A stretch of 64,000 nt of DNA from Roseateles sp. YR242 (lineage in GTDB: Bacteria; Pseudomonadota; Gammaproteobacteria; Burkholderiales; Burkholderiaceae_C). The stretch lies in NCBI RefSeq assembly GCF_900109745.1, contig NZ_FOAV01000003.1, positions 62,001-126,000 on the forward strand. The letters run 5' to 3'. The translations under genes were made by a program, and so were the position numbers. Under the pieces are notes generated by a model. That model saw only the letters and a list, made by a program, of their open reading frames with translations, was not told where the DNA came from and ran no database searches. This document shows, piece by piece, positions 34,529 to 42,766 of this stretch. Within the stretch, counting starts at the first letter, position 1. The number at the start of each line of letters is the position of its first letter.

Positions 34529-36835
34529 ATGTTCAGATTGAAATCCTTGGCCGCCTGCCTGGGGCTGGCCGGCTTGTGCGTGAGCGCAGCCCACGCAGCT
34601 TTGCCCGCAACGCTCAGCTACGTCATCAACAACCAGTGGACGGGCGGCTACTGCGCCACCGTCAAGGTCACCAACCCCAACACCACCTCCATCACCTGGA
34701 GCGGCAGCCTGAAGATCGAAGGCACGGCCAGCAACGTCTGGAACGCCGAGTGGACGGCCAGCGGCAGCACCTTGACCCTGCAGGGCATTGCCTGGAACCG
34801 CATCCTCGCGCCGCAGGCGAAGAATGAGTCGGTCGGCTTCTGCGCCACCACGACGGCGGCGGCCCCGGCCCCTGCCCCGGCTCCAACGCCGGCACCCGCG
34901 CCGGCACCCGCGCCGGCACCTTCGCCAGCGCCAGCCCCGGCGCCGACTCCTGCGCCCGCGCCAGCCCCCACACCAGCGCCGGCACCCGCTCCAACGCCTG
35001 CGCCGGCTCCGGCACCGACGCCCGCTCCTGCACCGGCTCCAACGCCCGCGCCGGCTCCTGCTCCGGCACCTGCTGCCGGCACCGTGGACCAAGGCACCAC
35101 GCTGACCAGCTGGTACACCGGGACGCCGACGGCGCCTGCCGTCACGCCTGGCACCTGGCGTGCAGGCGGCCCGAACCCTGAGCAGGCCGCGTTCAAGCTG
35201 GTCAAGGAAAGCGCGCACTTTGCGTTCTATTCCGACGAGACGCTGTCAGACGCTGACCTGACGCTGGCGGCCAACACGCTGGAGAACACCGTCTGGAACT
35301 CGCTCTTCGGCGCCAACCTCTTCATGCCGGAGCCGTTCTACAACAAGGCCGACAAGATCAAGCCCGCCATCCACATCCATTCCGGATGGGGCCTGACCGG
35401 TGGCGCCTGGGTGGATTCGGCCCGTGCGCTGCACATGGGCATGTGGATCGCACCGGCCGCGCTGCTGGACCATTGGGGCCTGACGCACGAGTTCACGCAC
35501 GGCTGGCAGTCCTGGGCGGGCAACAACGGCGGCATGGCGTGCAACACGTCCAACACCTGTGGCTGGATCTTCGAGAGCCACGCCAACTTCACGCCGCACC
35601 AGTTGCCCGAGTACAAGAGCAATGTGCATTGCTCGGAGATGCTGCCAAACGCGCCGCACCTCTACCTGGGCTCCACGCGCGACCGCTATTGCAACTGGCA
35701 GTTCATGGAGTACCTGAAGGACCGTTATGGCCCTGAGGCGGTGACGCAGATCTGGACCACCGCTGGCGCGGATCCGTTCACCAACATCCAGAAGGCGCGT
35801 GGCTGGACGGTGGCGCAACTCAACGATTTCATCGGTGAGTGGGCCGTGCACAACGTGGTGTGGGACTACAAGGCCACGCCTGATGCCTTCCGCAGCACCT
35901 ACGGCAACATCACGCTCACCGACAAGGCCGAGCGCATGCGCCGCCTGATGCCGCTGGAGGCCCTGGACACGAGCTGGGCCACCAACCGCCGCTTCGTCTC
36001 GCCTTATTACGGCTCGCCGCAGCGCTTTGGCTACAACGTGGTCCGTCTCTATCCGGAAGCGGGTGCCACGACGGTGACGGTGAAGTTCCGGGGCATTGAC
36101 CAGTCCGGTTCCAACGCTGATTTCCGCTGGGGCCTGGTGGCCACCAACTCGCAGTTCAGCTCGGCACGCTACAGCGCGCTGCAGAAGGGGCTGGATGCGG
36201 ACCTCACCTTCAAGGTGAACACGGGTGAACCGCTGTTCCTGGTGGTGAGCGCCACGCCGACGGTGTTCAAGAGCATCACCTGGGATCAGGCCTACGGCTC
36301 GATCAACCGCTACCGCTACATGGTGGAGCTGGCGGGTGCCTGGCCGCAAGGCTTCCAGAGCGGCACGCGGGACCTGTGCCCGACCGGCACGGCTCGCCAC
36401 AGCAATGGCGGCGGCTGCGCACCGACGACCACGCCCACCACGGTGTATGTGGGTCCCTACGCCACCATCCTCCCGAACGGCCGCGCCACCGGCACGGCCC
36501 GCATCGAGGACCAGGCGATCGTCGTCAACGGCACGGTGGCAGACAGTGCCGTGGTGGGTGGTCTAAGCGTCATCGGCGTGAGCGGCAGCCCATGGGGCAA
36601 CAACACCTTCGCGGTGTCCGGCTCGGCACAGGTGCGCACGACCTTCTACCCGCTGGGCTTCTTTGAAGCCAGCCAGGGGGCCTCGGGCACGCTGAACCTG
36701 CACGGCGACGTGGAGTACCGCGGTGTTGGCCTGAACCTGAGTAGCGGATACCGCTCCGGGTTTGTGGATTCGACATCCACGGTGGGGCTGTCTACGGATG
36801 TGAATTCGAAGACAGCACCGGTGTGGCGGCCGTGA
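34529..36835 (+). CDS. Secreted CBM2-linked zinc metallopeptidase-like protein (DUF6055-like)
   Basis: 768 aa. Signal peptide MFRLKSLAACLGLAGLCVSAAHA, then a family 2 carbohydrate-binding module to about residue 110 (INNQWTGGYCATVKVTN, ILAPQAKNESVGFC). An Ala-Pro linker of about 70 residues follows. The catalytic region has HEFTH (His320, Glu321, His324) and a downstream Glu349 in WIFESH, fitting an HExxH...E gluzincin-type site, and it resembles DUF6055 proteins. The last 130 residues form short regular strands (GRATGTARIEDQAIVVNGTV, GTLNLHGDVEYRG), probably a beta-helix. It is likely to act on protein or glycoprotein bound to plant or microbial polysaccharide. SD GGAGGA decides the start. 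Confidence 0.8.
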   Translation: MFRLKSLAACLGLAGLCVSAAHAALPATLSYVINNQWTGGYCATVKVTNPNTTSITWSGSLKIEGTASNVWNAEWTASGSTLTLQGIAWNRILAPQAKNESVGFCATTTAAAPAPAPAPTPAPAPAPAPAPSPAPAPAPTPAPAPAPTPAPAPAPTPAPAPAPTPAPAPAPTPAPAPAPAPAAGTVDQGTTLTSWYTGTPTAPAVTPGTWRAGGPNPEQAAFKLVKESAHFAFYSDETLSDADLTLAANTLENTVWNSLFGANLFMPEPFYNKADKIKPAIHIHSGWGLTGGAWVDSARALHMGMWIAPAALLDHWGLTHEFTHGWQSWAGNNGGMACNTSNTCGWIFESHANFTPHQLPEYKSNVHCSEMLPNAPHLYLGSTRDRYCNWQFMEYLKDRYGPEAVTQIWTTAGADPFTNIQKARGWTVAQLNDFIGEWAVHNVVWDYKATPDAFRSTYGNITLTDKAERMRRLMPLEALDTSWATNRRFVSPYYGSPQRFGYNVVRLYPEAGATTVTVKFRGIDQSGSNADFRWGLVATNSQFSSARYSALQKGLDADLTFKVNTGEPLFLVVSATPTVFKSITWDQAYGSINRYRYMVELAGAWPQGFQSGTRDLCPTGTARHSNGGGCAPTTTPTTVYVGPYATILPNGRATGTARIEDQAIVVNGTVADSAVVGGLSVIGVSGSPWGNNTFAVSGSAQVRTTFYPLGFFEASQGASGTLNLHGDVEYRGVGLNLSSGYRSGFVDSTSTVGLSTDVNSKTAPVWRP

Positions 36836-36880
36836 TCGGCTGAGGTGCCTGCGCTGGGGGAGGCAGGCATGAACGACAAA

Positions 36881-36908
36881 AGGGGCGCCAGATGGCGCCC
36901 CTTTTTTT
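36881..36908 (+). terminator. Rho-independent terminator after the CBM2-peptidase gene
   Basis: AGGGGCGCC-AGAT-GGCGCCCCT followed by TTTTTT, about 45 bp after the stop codon. A strong, textbook-like hairpin. Confidence 0.95.
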
Positions 36909-36938
36909 GTCTGCGGGGTTTTCTGCGATGCGGCGGGC

Positions 36939-37010
36939 AGCCAAGCAGCCAAGCAGTCAAGCAGTCAAGCAGTCGGGCAGTCGGGCAGTCGTGTAGTCGT
37001 GTAGTCGGAC
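36939..37010. repeat. Nine-unit octamer tandem array with pairwise-identical units
   Basis: Units read AGCCAAGC x2, AGTCAAGC x2, AGTCGGGC x2, AGTCGTGT x2, then AGTCGGAC. Each variant occurs twice in a row. It lies between the peptidase terminator and the hemerythrin stop codon, in non-coding DNA. Confidence 0.9.
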
Positions 37011-37024
37011 GGGCGGGCGAAGGG

Positions 37025-37570
37025 TCAGGCCTTCTGCTGCCGCCGCTGCGCCATCTCCTGACCCATCGCGGCGGCGTCCAGGCCAGTGAGGTCCTGCCGC
37101 GCGGCGGGAAAGGCGATCTGTTCTTCCGCCTCCAGATGGGTGGCATACCGATCGACATATCGCCGCGTCAAGGCACTCGGCCATTCGACGCTGTTCCCGT
37201 CACGGACGGCGATCAGCGCTTGGCGGAGCACTTGCCAGTCCTCCTTCATGGCAGCGTGGTCGGCCTGGAGGCGGTCCGCCAACACTTGCAGCGCCGGGGC
37301 ACCGCTGCTGCGCAAGCGGGGCAGCACGTGACGCTCCTCGTCCTCATGATGGGCCGGCCCGGCGATGTCGAAATAGCGCAGCACATCCGATGAAGCACTG
37401 CGCGCCTGATCAGTGATGCCGTGTTCCGCGAGGTGCGATTCAAGCCGCGTCATGAGGTCCAACGTGCGGCGCACGCGGCCGTGGCAGGCCTCCAGCATCT
37501 CCATCGGGGATTCAAAGCCGACGCCGGGGCCGGTGTAGAGGTCGTTGAGGCTCATGGGCACATATTGCAT
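37025..37570 (-). CDS. Hemerythrin-domain protein
   Basis: 181 aa four-helix protein. The di-iron ligands are visible in MLEACHGRVRRTLDLM, GPAHHEDEERHVLP, LQADHAAMKEDW and YATHLEAEEQIAFP. This is the HHxxxE type seen in bacterial oxygen- or NO-responsive hemerythrin-like proteins. Start 37570 is used; an internal ATG at 37555 is equally possible. It stands alone, with an octamer repeat array just beyond its stop. Confidence 0.88.
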   Translation of the reverse strand: MQYVPMSLNDLYTGPGVGFESPMEMLEACHGRVRRTLDLMTRLESHLAEHGITDQARSASSDVLRYFDIAGPAHHEDEERHVLPRLRSSGAPALQVLADRLQADHAAMKEDWQVLRQALIAVRDGNSVEWPSALTRRYVDRYATHLEAEEQIAFPAARQDLTGLDAAAMGQEMAQRRQQKA

Positions 37571-37870
37571 TGTTCTTGACGCCCTTGGCGGGGGGTGGGA
37601 CAAGGGCGAGAACGAGCTCGTCAGTACGCAATTCCGGGGTGGATTGCCAGTGTGGCCTCGCTACTGCACGTAGCGCCCCTGGCAAGGTCTGACAGAACTG
37701 CGCACGCAAGATTCAACTGAAAATTGCGCCACGGGGTGCGTGCCCATGGCGCTGTTCCGCTCGCGTCATGAAGCTGACGAGGTCATCGAAAGCTGGCGTC
37801 AAAACTGCAGCGCGGTCTGACCTCACAGCGGCACGGTCAGGTTTTTCTCATAGTAGCTTGAGGTTAAATA
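37571..37870. other. Intergenic region before the AT-richer island
   Basis: 300 bp between divergent genes. Base composition shifts towards AT near 37840. I see no RNA gene or repeat. A GAGG site near 37860 serves the next gene. Confidence 0.5.
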
Positions 37871-38767
37871 GTGCCGATGCGGGGATATCTACGGATAGCT
37901 GGGTTTGGTGGCTTACTGGCCGTAACTTTGGCTGTACTCATTTGGTCGACATGGACCGACGGCGACAAGGGCGCCCCGCCAAACGACCGTTCTCAGCCTC
38001 ATGTGACGCTGCCCCTTCAGCCTTTTGAGGCTCCGAAGGCAGCGTCGGCCGAGGGAGCCGCCCCACATCTCCCGCTCGCACTGAGCTGGAATTCAGTTTC
38101 CGATGCGGGAAGTCTTGATGATGTCCTTGCGGCGGCTCGACGCTCCGGAAACTCGGAGGATCGCTATTCGGCTCTTCGAGTTGCCGCAGTCTGCCTGGGG
38201 CTGCCAAAGGACGTCATGGACCCAAAGGCCGCCGCGCTCCATGTCGAAAACGAAGGACGGCGCAAGGCGTTGACGGACCGGGTCAATGCGGCTCGACAGC
38301 GCCTCACAGCGTTTTGCCACACGGGAGATAGCGAAAGCTACATCGAAGACGCCCGAGCAAAGCGGATCTCCATTGAGAGCCCCTCCATGAAGTTTCAGGC
38401 TGGCGCCAGGCGGCCGAGTGACTTAAAACTGGACCAGTGGGGCACCACCGTACTTTCCAGTCCTCAAGCGTATCCGGCGGGTTTGGACATTTGGCTTCAG
38501 TCCATCCTGCCGAGGATCTTGCCCAGCGAAATCGCTGAAAACAGTCAACAACTCCAAGCCGTCAGGGATGGCCTCTATCAAAGATTATTGGGTAACTCCT
38601 CTGAAGGCGCGATTCGAGTTCTGGCCAAGTGCGCTATCAGCATCCAATGTGGAATAGAAGACCCGCTCACCGTGGAGCAGTCTGCAGAGGTGGCAACTGC
38701 TGTCTCAGAGATTGAACAGAGGATTCGGCAGCAGCGATGGGCAGAGTTGGCGCCGCCCGCACATTGA
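37871..38767 (+). CDS. Membrane-anchored hypothetical protein
   Basis: 298 aa from GTG 37871 (a GAGG motif sits seven bases before it); ATG 37877 is the alternative. One N-terminal membrane helix (YLRIAGFGGLLAVTLAVLIW) anchors a soluble domain predicted to face the periplasm. That domain is helical, with LDDVLAAARRSGNSEDRYSALRVAAVCLGLP early and SEIEQRIRQQRWAEL late, and it has four Cys in the soluble part. No known family. It is the first of three exported proteins in a stretch with more AT-ending codons than the neighbours, suggesting horizontal acquisition. Confidence 0.65.
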   Translation: MPMRGYLRIAGFGGLLAVTLAVLIWSTWTDGDKGAPPNDRSQPHVTLPLQPFEAPKAASAEGAAPHLPLALSWNSVSDAGSLDDVLAAARRSGNSEDRYSALRVAAVCLGLPKDVMDPKAAALHVENEGRRKALTDRVNAARQRLTAFCHTGDSESYIEDARAKRISIESPSMKFQAGARRPSDLKLDQWGTTVLSSPQAYPAGLDIWLQSILPRILPSEIAENSQQLQAVRDGLYQRLLGNSSEGAIRVLAKCAISIQCGIEDPLTVEQSAEVATAVSEIEQRIRQQRWAELAPPAH

Positions 38768-39045
38768 TAGCCAGCTTCTTTGATGGGTGCGCCCCTCTCG
38801 GACAGTTATTTTCTTCGACTCAGCTCGAATTTTTCGATTTCTTTTCGCTTACTTGATCCTGTTGTGATGTTCCATTCGGTCAGTCGAAATCGTTCTATTT
38901 AGGGCCGTCAGCCGCGTCCCGAGAATGAGTTCCTGTAAGACCTGACAGTAGAGTGATGGCTATATCTTCGCTACTGTGAACTTTCCTTCCGCTTGCATAT
39001 TGGCGCAGAAGGATATCTGTTTCGCAAATAAGCCAGGGAGCTTTT
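38768..39045. other. AT-richer gap, no gene seen
   Basis: 278 bp between two plus-strand genes, clearly less GC-rich than most of the window. No open frame with a ribosome site, no repeats and no clear terminator were found. Confidence 0.5.
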
Positions 39046-39594
39046 ATGAAGAATAGCGTTATAGCTTTGATTCTTGGAATTCTGACATGTGCGGCCGCCC
39101 AGTCTCAGGTTGCTCCAAGCGCGGGATCGGACGGCAGAATTCAAAACCAGGTGGAGATCAATCGATTACTTGCGCCGATCAAGAGCGCACAGGATCTCTA
39201 CGACTATCTGAACAAAAAGCCTCCGGAATCCCCATTGGATAAACTTTCCCCATCGGCTAAGAGGCGCTTTGTTGACAGTCTACAATTTAATGAGAAAGGC
39301 TTGACCACGTTTCAATATACCGACTTGGAATCGGAGCTATCAACGTCCGAGATTTATCAGGTATTGGCGCTATTCGGGGTTCAACACCACGCTGCCAGCA
39401 TTCGCGGGGCGAGGGTATCCAGTGCAACGGATTTGCTAATCAAAAACTCCCTGCTGGTTTGTGATCCGTCTTTTGCAGCACAGGGAATACGTGCGGCGAC
39501 CACGGGAATTTGCATCGACTATCCGGATTACCAGTGCATTAAACGAGGAACTTGCGAGTCCGCTGGGGGAAAGATCTGCACCAGCAACTGCTGA
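39046..39594 (+). CDS. Secreted protein with Cys-rich C-terminus
   Basis: 182 aa. Signal peptide MKNSVIALILGILTCAAAQSQ. The mature protein is polar and has six cysteines, all in the last 45 residues: one in LLVCDPSF, then ICIDYPDYQC, GTCESAGG and KICTSNC. The pattern suggests up to three disulfides in a small C-terminal knot. SD GGGAG sits a few bases before the ATG. It lies 86 bp before a thioredoxin-like exported protein that could help fold it. No family recognised; a toxin or adhesion role is conceivable but not shown. Confidence 0.65.
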   Translation: MKNSVIALILGILTCAAAQSQVAPSAGSDGRIQNQVEINRLLAPIKSAQDLYDYLNKKPPESPLDKLSPSAKRRFVDSLQFNEKGLTTFQYTDLESELSTSEIYQVLALFGVQHHAASIRGARVSSATDLLIKNSLLVCDPSFAAQGIRAATTGICIDYPDYQCIKRGTCESAGGKICTSNC

Positions 39595-39680
39595 TCGTAT
39601 TTGACGAAGATTCAAAAGCGTTCCCGTCGCCTGCTTACGCGGGCGACTCATCCTAAGTCAATCGGATTGCTCTCATACCT

Positions 39681-40484
39681 ATGAACCGTAGGATCGTATT
39701 CAAGCGTGTTTTCTTTGCATCGGCAAGCGCGACCATATATCTGACGCTGGGTGTGGACAACTTCGCGAGAGCGTCCGCAAAACCCATGCGCGCCGACGAA
39801 ATTTTGGCGCTGATCGACGCCCAAACGGAGCGCTGGATTGAAAGTCCGTACACGACTTCCGATGGCGATCTAACGGCCGGACTCCAGCTGTTGCAAACAG
39901 CTAAAGACGCGGGGGTTTTAACCGTTAGGCATATCAATGCTGCCGCCAGAGTGCTTATCGCTCATTGGCGTCTCGATGAGGCGCGAGCGCTGGTAAAAGA
40001 CTTGCCTCAGTGGAAGGGGGTGCGACTTCCAAATATCCTCACCCCTCAGGATCAGTGGCCGACATCGGGTTTTCGCTTGTGGAATATCAACAAAGTGGGC
40101 GATGCACGATTATCTGTTCTTCAGGCCGATCTTGATTCGACAATCATCGTCACCACTGGAATGGGTTGCGGCTTCAGTCGCCGGGCCTTACATGAAATCC
40201 AGCGGCGTCCGGCTGTTGCTTCAAAGATATCTCGACACACCAGATTTATCTCTCTTCCTGACTCAGCTCTGGATGTTTCGGCTATCGTGGAATGGGAAGA
40301 ACGAAATTCCCCATTCAAGTTGGAATTCATTCACCGCCTCTCGGATTGGCCGATGATTGAACGCTTTGCCACACCTGTCTTTTACTTCTTCTCTCGCGGT
40401 GAATTGAAGCAGATCACCACCGGCTGGCCGGAGGGTGGGAATATGGACGAACTCGAAGCTGGGCTGCAAAATATTGGGCTGTAG
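39681..40484 (+). CDS. Exported thioredoxin-fold-like protein with CGFS motif
   Basis: 267 aa. A hydrophobic N-terminus (FKRVFFASASATIYLTLG...ARASA) looks like a signal peptide. A helical region to about residue 140 is followed by a thioredoxin-like segment: TIIVTTGMGCGFSRRALHEI gives a single-cysteine CGFS site, and FATPVFYFFSRGELKQITTGWP supplies the Thr-Pro turn before strand 4 expected for the cis-Pro. CGFS also occurs in monothiol glutaredoxins, but the rest does not look like one. Might act as a disulfide isomerase or thiol carrier for the Cys-rich neighbour. Assignment is by motif order only. Confidence 0.6.
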   Translation: MNRRIVFKRVFFASASATIYLTLGVDNFARASAKPMRADEILALIDAQTERWIESPYTTSDGDLTAGLQLLQTAKDAGVLTVRHINAAARVLIAHWRLDEARALVKDLPQWKGVRLPNILTPQDQWPTSGFRLWNINKVGDARLSVLQADLDSTIIVTTGMGCGFSRRALHEIQRRPAVASKISRHTRFISLPDSALDVSAIVEWEERNSPFKLEFIHRLSDWPMIERFATPVFYFFSRGELKQITTGWPEGGNMDELEAGLQNIGL

Positions 40485-40527
40485 GCGGGGCCGATGTGAG
40501 GCAGCCGTATGGCGAAAGCGCAAGGAG

Positions 40528-40739
40528 CTAGTCCCCCACTCCCTCGCGCTGAATCAATGCACTCAATTCAGCAGCGATCTTCTTTGCGTCTTCAAACTGA
40601 GCGCCGAGACGCAATGGAAAGTCTTTGCGTTCAAGCGTTGCGAACGATTCTCGAAGGCTGGCCTTCAGGGTCGAAACTCCAACTCAGAAAGCTCAAGGTT
40701 CATTGAGTCATTGCCAGTGCGAGACAGATCCATATGCAT
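40528..40739 (-). pseudogene. Small frameshifted ORF
   Basis: In minus-strand reading, MHMDLSRTGNDSMNLELSEL runs to a stop, while an overlapping frame continues STLKASLRESFATLERKDFP and ends LSALIQREGVGD. One indel near 40675-40690 would join them into about 70 residues of helical character. Either a recent frameshift has broken a small gene, or the second part is a remnant. Not recognised. Confidence 0.35.
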
Positions 40740-40755
40740 CTCTTGAACGCGATCC

Positions 40756-41739
40756 TCAGCCCTTGCTGAGAGACTCAATAACGGGTCGCAGGCGATGGGA
40801 GAGGTCCCCACGGTCCCATCCCGCCATCACTTGCAGGGAGGTCCGTTGACCGAGTTGCTGCGCTGCCAGCAGGCCGGCGTAGTAGCCGACGCGTGGGGGC
40901 CAGTCGCCGCGATAGCCCATGTCCAGAAAGGGTGTCGATGCAGCCGGGTCCTGGCTCTCCCAGACATCGAGCATGGCCCGCGCGGCACGTTGCAACACGG
41001 CAGGAGGTGTGGCGGCCAGTGCCGCGTCGTCCAACAGCACCTGCGTCAGGGTGGCCTCTGGATGGAGCTGCTGGCTTGCGTAAGTGGCCAGGCCCTCGAC
41101 CCACAACGCTTCGTGCACACCCGGCTTCGGATCCAGGCTGATCAGCGGCGCGCGCAGCGCGTGGTAGCAGTGGAACCACTCGTGGGCAAACAACACTGCA
41201 AGGTCCGCATCAACGCCGTGAAAGCGCAGGATGCCGTCCGGCGCGAAGAACAGCGGCAATGGTTGACCGGGGCCCTGGGGCTCCAGATGCGCGTCGAACG
41301 TGAACAGAGACGGCATCAGCCAGACCGGGGAGACCTTGACTTGAGAGTCAGGCAAGGCCTGCGTGAAATGTCCCTGCTGCGTTTCGTAGATGGCCGCAAA
41401 GGCACGATGCAAGAGTCGGGCAGCGTCGGACATTCCGTCGAACTTGGGTAGCCAGGCCCGCACTCGCTGCGGGGTCACAGTCAGGCCTGCCAGCCGGTAT
41501 GCGGCAGCGTTTGGTTCGAAGAACTCCGACATCAGGCGTTCGACGCGCTGGGGCGAGTCGAGCGCCCGACCTTTGTCATAAGGCTTCCAGAATGCAGGCA
41601 TTAGATCCGCGAACCCCGCTGCCGGGGCCGATGCCGGAGGAACTGCGTTCTGCGCCAGCGCGAGACTGCTTGCTTGACCAAGTGTCCAGGCCGCAGTGAG
41701 CTGGAGCATGGATCGGCGGTGGATCGGGGGTAGTCGCAT
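40756..41739 (-). CDS. Exported HExxH metallopeptidase-like protein
   Basis: 327 aa. The N-terminus MRLPPIHRRSMLQLTAAWTLGQASSLALA is a signal peptide with a twin-Arg-like pair. The zinc site is LFAHEWFHCYH (HEWFH), with a likely third ligand in LWVEGLATYASQQ, as in gluzincins such as DUF2268 proteins. The rest is helical. The start at 41739 is chosen for the signal peptide. Convergent with the AT-richer island and divergent from a GNAT gene (181 bp). Substrate unknown. Confidence 0.75.
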   Translation of the reverse strand: MRLPPIHRRSMLQLTAAWTLGQASSLALAQNAVPPASAPAAGFADLMPAFWKPYDKGRALDSPQRVERLMSEFFEPNAAAYRLAGLTVTPQRVRAWLPKFDGMSDAARLLHRAFAAIYETQQGHFTQALPDSQVKVSPVWLMPSLFTFDAHLEPQGPGQPLPLFFAPDGILRFHGVDADLAVLFAHEWFHCYHALRAPLISLDPKPGVHEALWVEGLATYASQQLHPEATLTQVLLDDAALAATPPAVLQRAARAMLDVWESQDPAASTPFLDMGYRGDWPPRVGYYAGLLAAQQLGQRTSLQVMAGWDRGDLSHRLRPVIESLSKG

Positions 41740-41920
41740 CGGGTGGATTGTGCAGTGAAGGCTCCGTCTGCGCGCCGGCCGGGGGGGGCGGACCTTCAAT
41801 CTGAGAACCCTCCAAAGGTGATCTGCCGGACCAGTTGATGTCGACGCGCGAAGATGAGTCGGGCATGCTTGCGGGTGCTCAACGTATTGAAGCTTCCCAT
41901 CTGGCGGAGCGCCATCAGCA

Positions 41921-42487
41921 ATGACACCAACACTGGAATTGGTCTGGCCGTCCTCGCAATACCTGCCGCACTACGTGGCCGCGCTCGAACGCGGCTGGTC
42001 GGCCAATACGGGCCGCGGGCCAAAGGCTGCGGCGGACGAACTAGCATCGATTCGTGAGGACGATGCCGCCTTCCTGGCCGGCCTGGTGGACCGCCATGCG
42101 GGCAACGAACTCTTCACGTTGCCGGACGGCTCCCAGGTTCCCCGGCTGCCCAGCTATCGCCGCTGGTTATGGGACGGCGAATTCTGCGGCAGCATCACCT
42201 TCCGCTGGCAGCCCGGTACGGAAGCGCTGCCGCCCTATTGCCTGGGACACATCGGCTATTCGGTAGTGCCCTGGAAGCAGCGGCGCGGCTATGCGTCGCG
42301 CGCGCTGCAACTCCTGCTGCCGGAGGCACGGGAAGAAGGATTGCGCTTCGTCGAGATCACCACAGACCCGGACAACGTCGCGTCACAGAGGGTCATTGAG
42401 GTCAATGGCGGCGCGCTGCTCGAGCAGTTCACCAAGGTCGGCGCCTTTGGCGGCACACCGGGACTCAGATATCGCATCCCGTTGTGA
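41921..42487 (+). CDS. GNAT family N-acetyltransferase
   Basis: 188 aa. The acetyl-CoA core is IGYSVVPWKQRRGYASRALQLLL, the R/Q-x-x-G-x-A loop of GNAT enzymes, followed by LRFVEITTDPDNVASQRVIEVNGG, the canonical strand 5/helix 4. It probably acetylates an amine of a small molecule. No neighbour shows which. A monocistronic gene. Confidence 0.9.
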   Translation: MTPTLELVWPSSQYLPHYVAALERGWSANTGRGPKAAADELASIREDDAAFLAGLVDRHAGNELFTLPDGSQVPRLPSYRRWLWDGEFCGSITFRWQPGTEALPPYCLGHIGYSVVPWKQRRGYASRALQLLLPEAREEGLRFVEITTDPDNVASQRVIEVNGGALLEQFTKVGAFGGTPGLRYRIPL

Positions 42488-42766
42488 CAGCCAGGCTGGT
42501 GGGTTCAAGCCGGCATGACACGGACACGAGCCCAGCGCTGCGCATAACGCTTGCTCTCGACACGCCGGCGGCAGATGTCCACATCAGCCGCCTTGGAGTT
42601 GGTCGGCCCGAAGAAAAAAGCGATCGCAAGCTTCGACTTGCAGCACGCGATCTCCCATCCGCCCCCCACCTCCGAGCGACCACCTCAGAGCCATAGCCCC
42701 AAGCCCCCCGACGGTTCAGACTCAGCGGCATTCCCCCACCCCGCCGCCCGTCGCCACCCGTCGCCC

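Noticed and set aside
34858-35080. Repetitive CCGGCACCCGC-type DNA
   Set aside because: It is the coding sequence of the Ala-Pro linker, not an independent repeat element.
36939-37010. CRISPR array
   Set aside because: Units are eight bases with no spacers.
42465-42731. Minus-strand frames before comM
   Set aside because: Several overlapping frames are open, one ending in a basic stretch, but none has a start, ribosome site or family.
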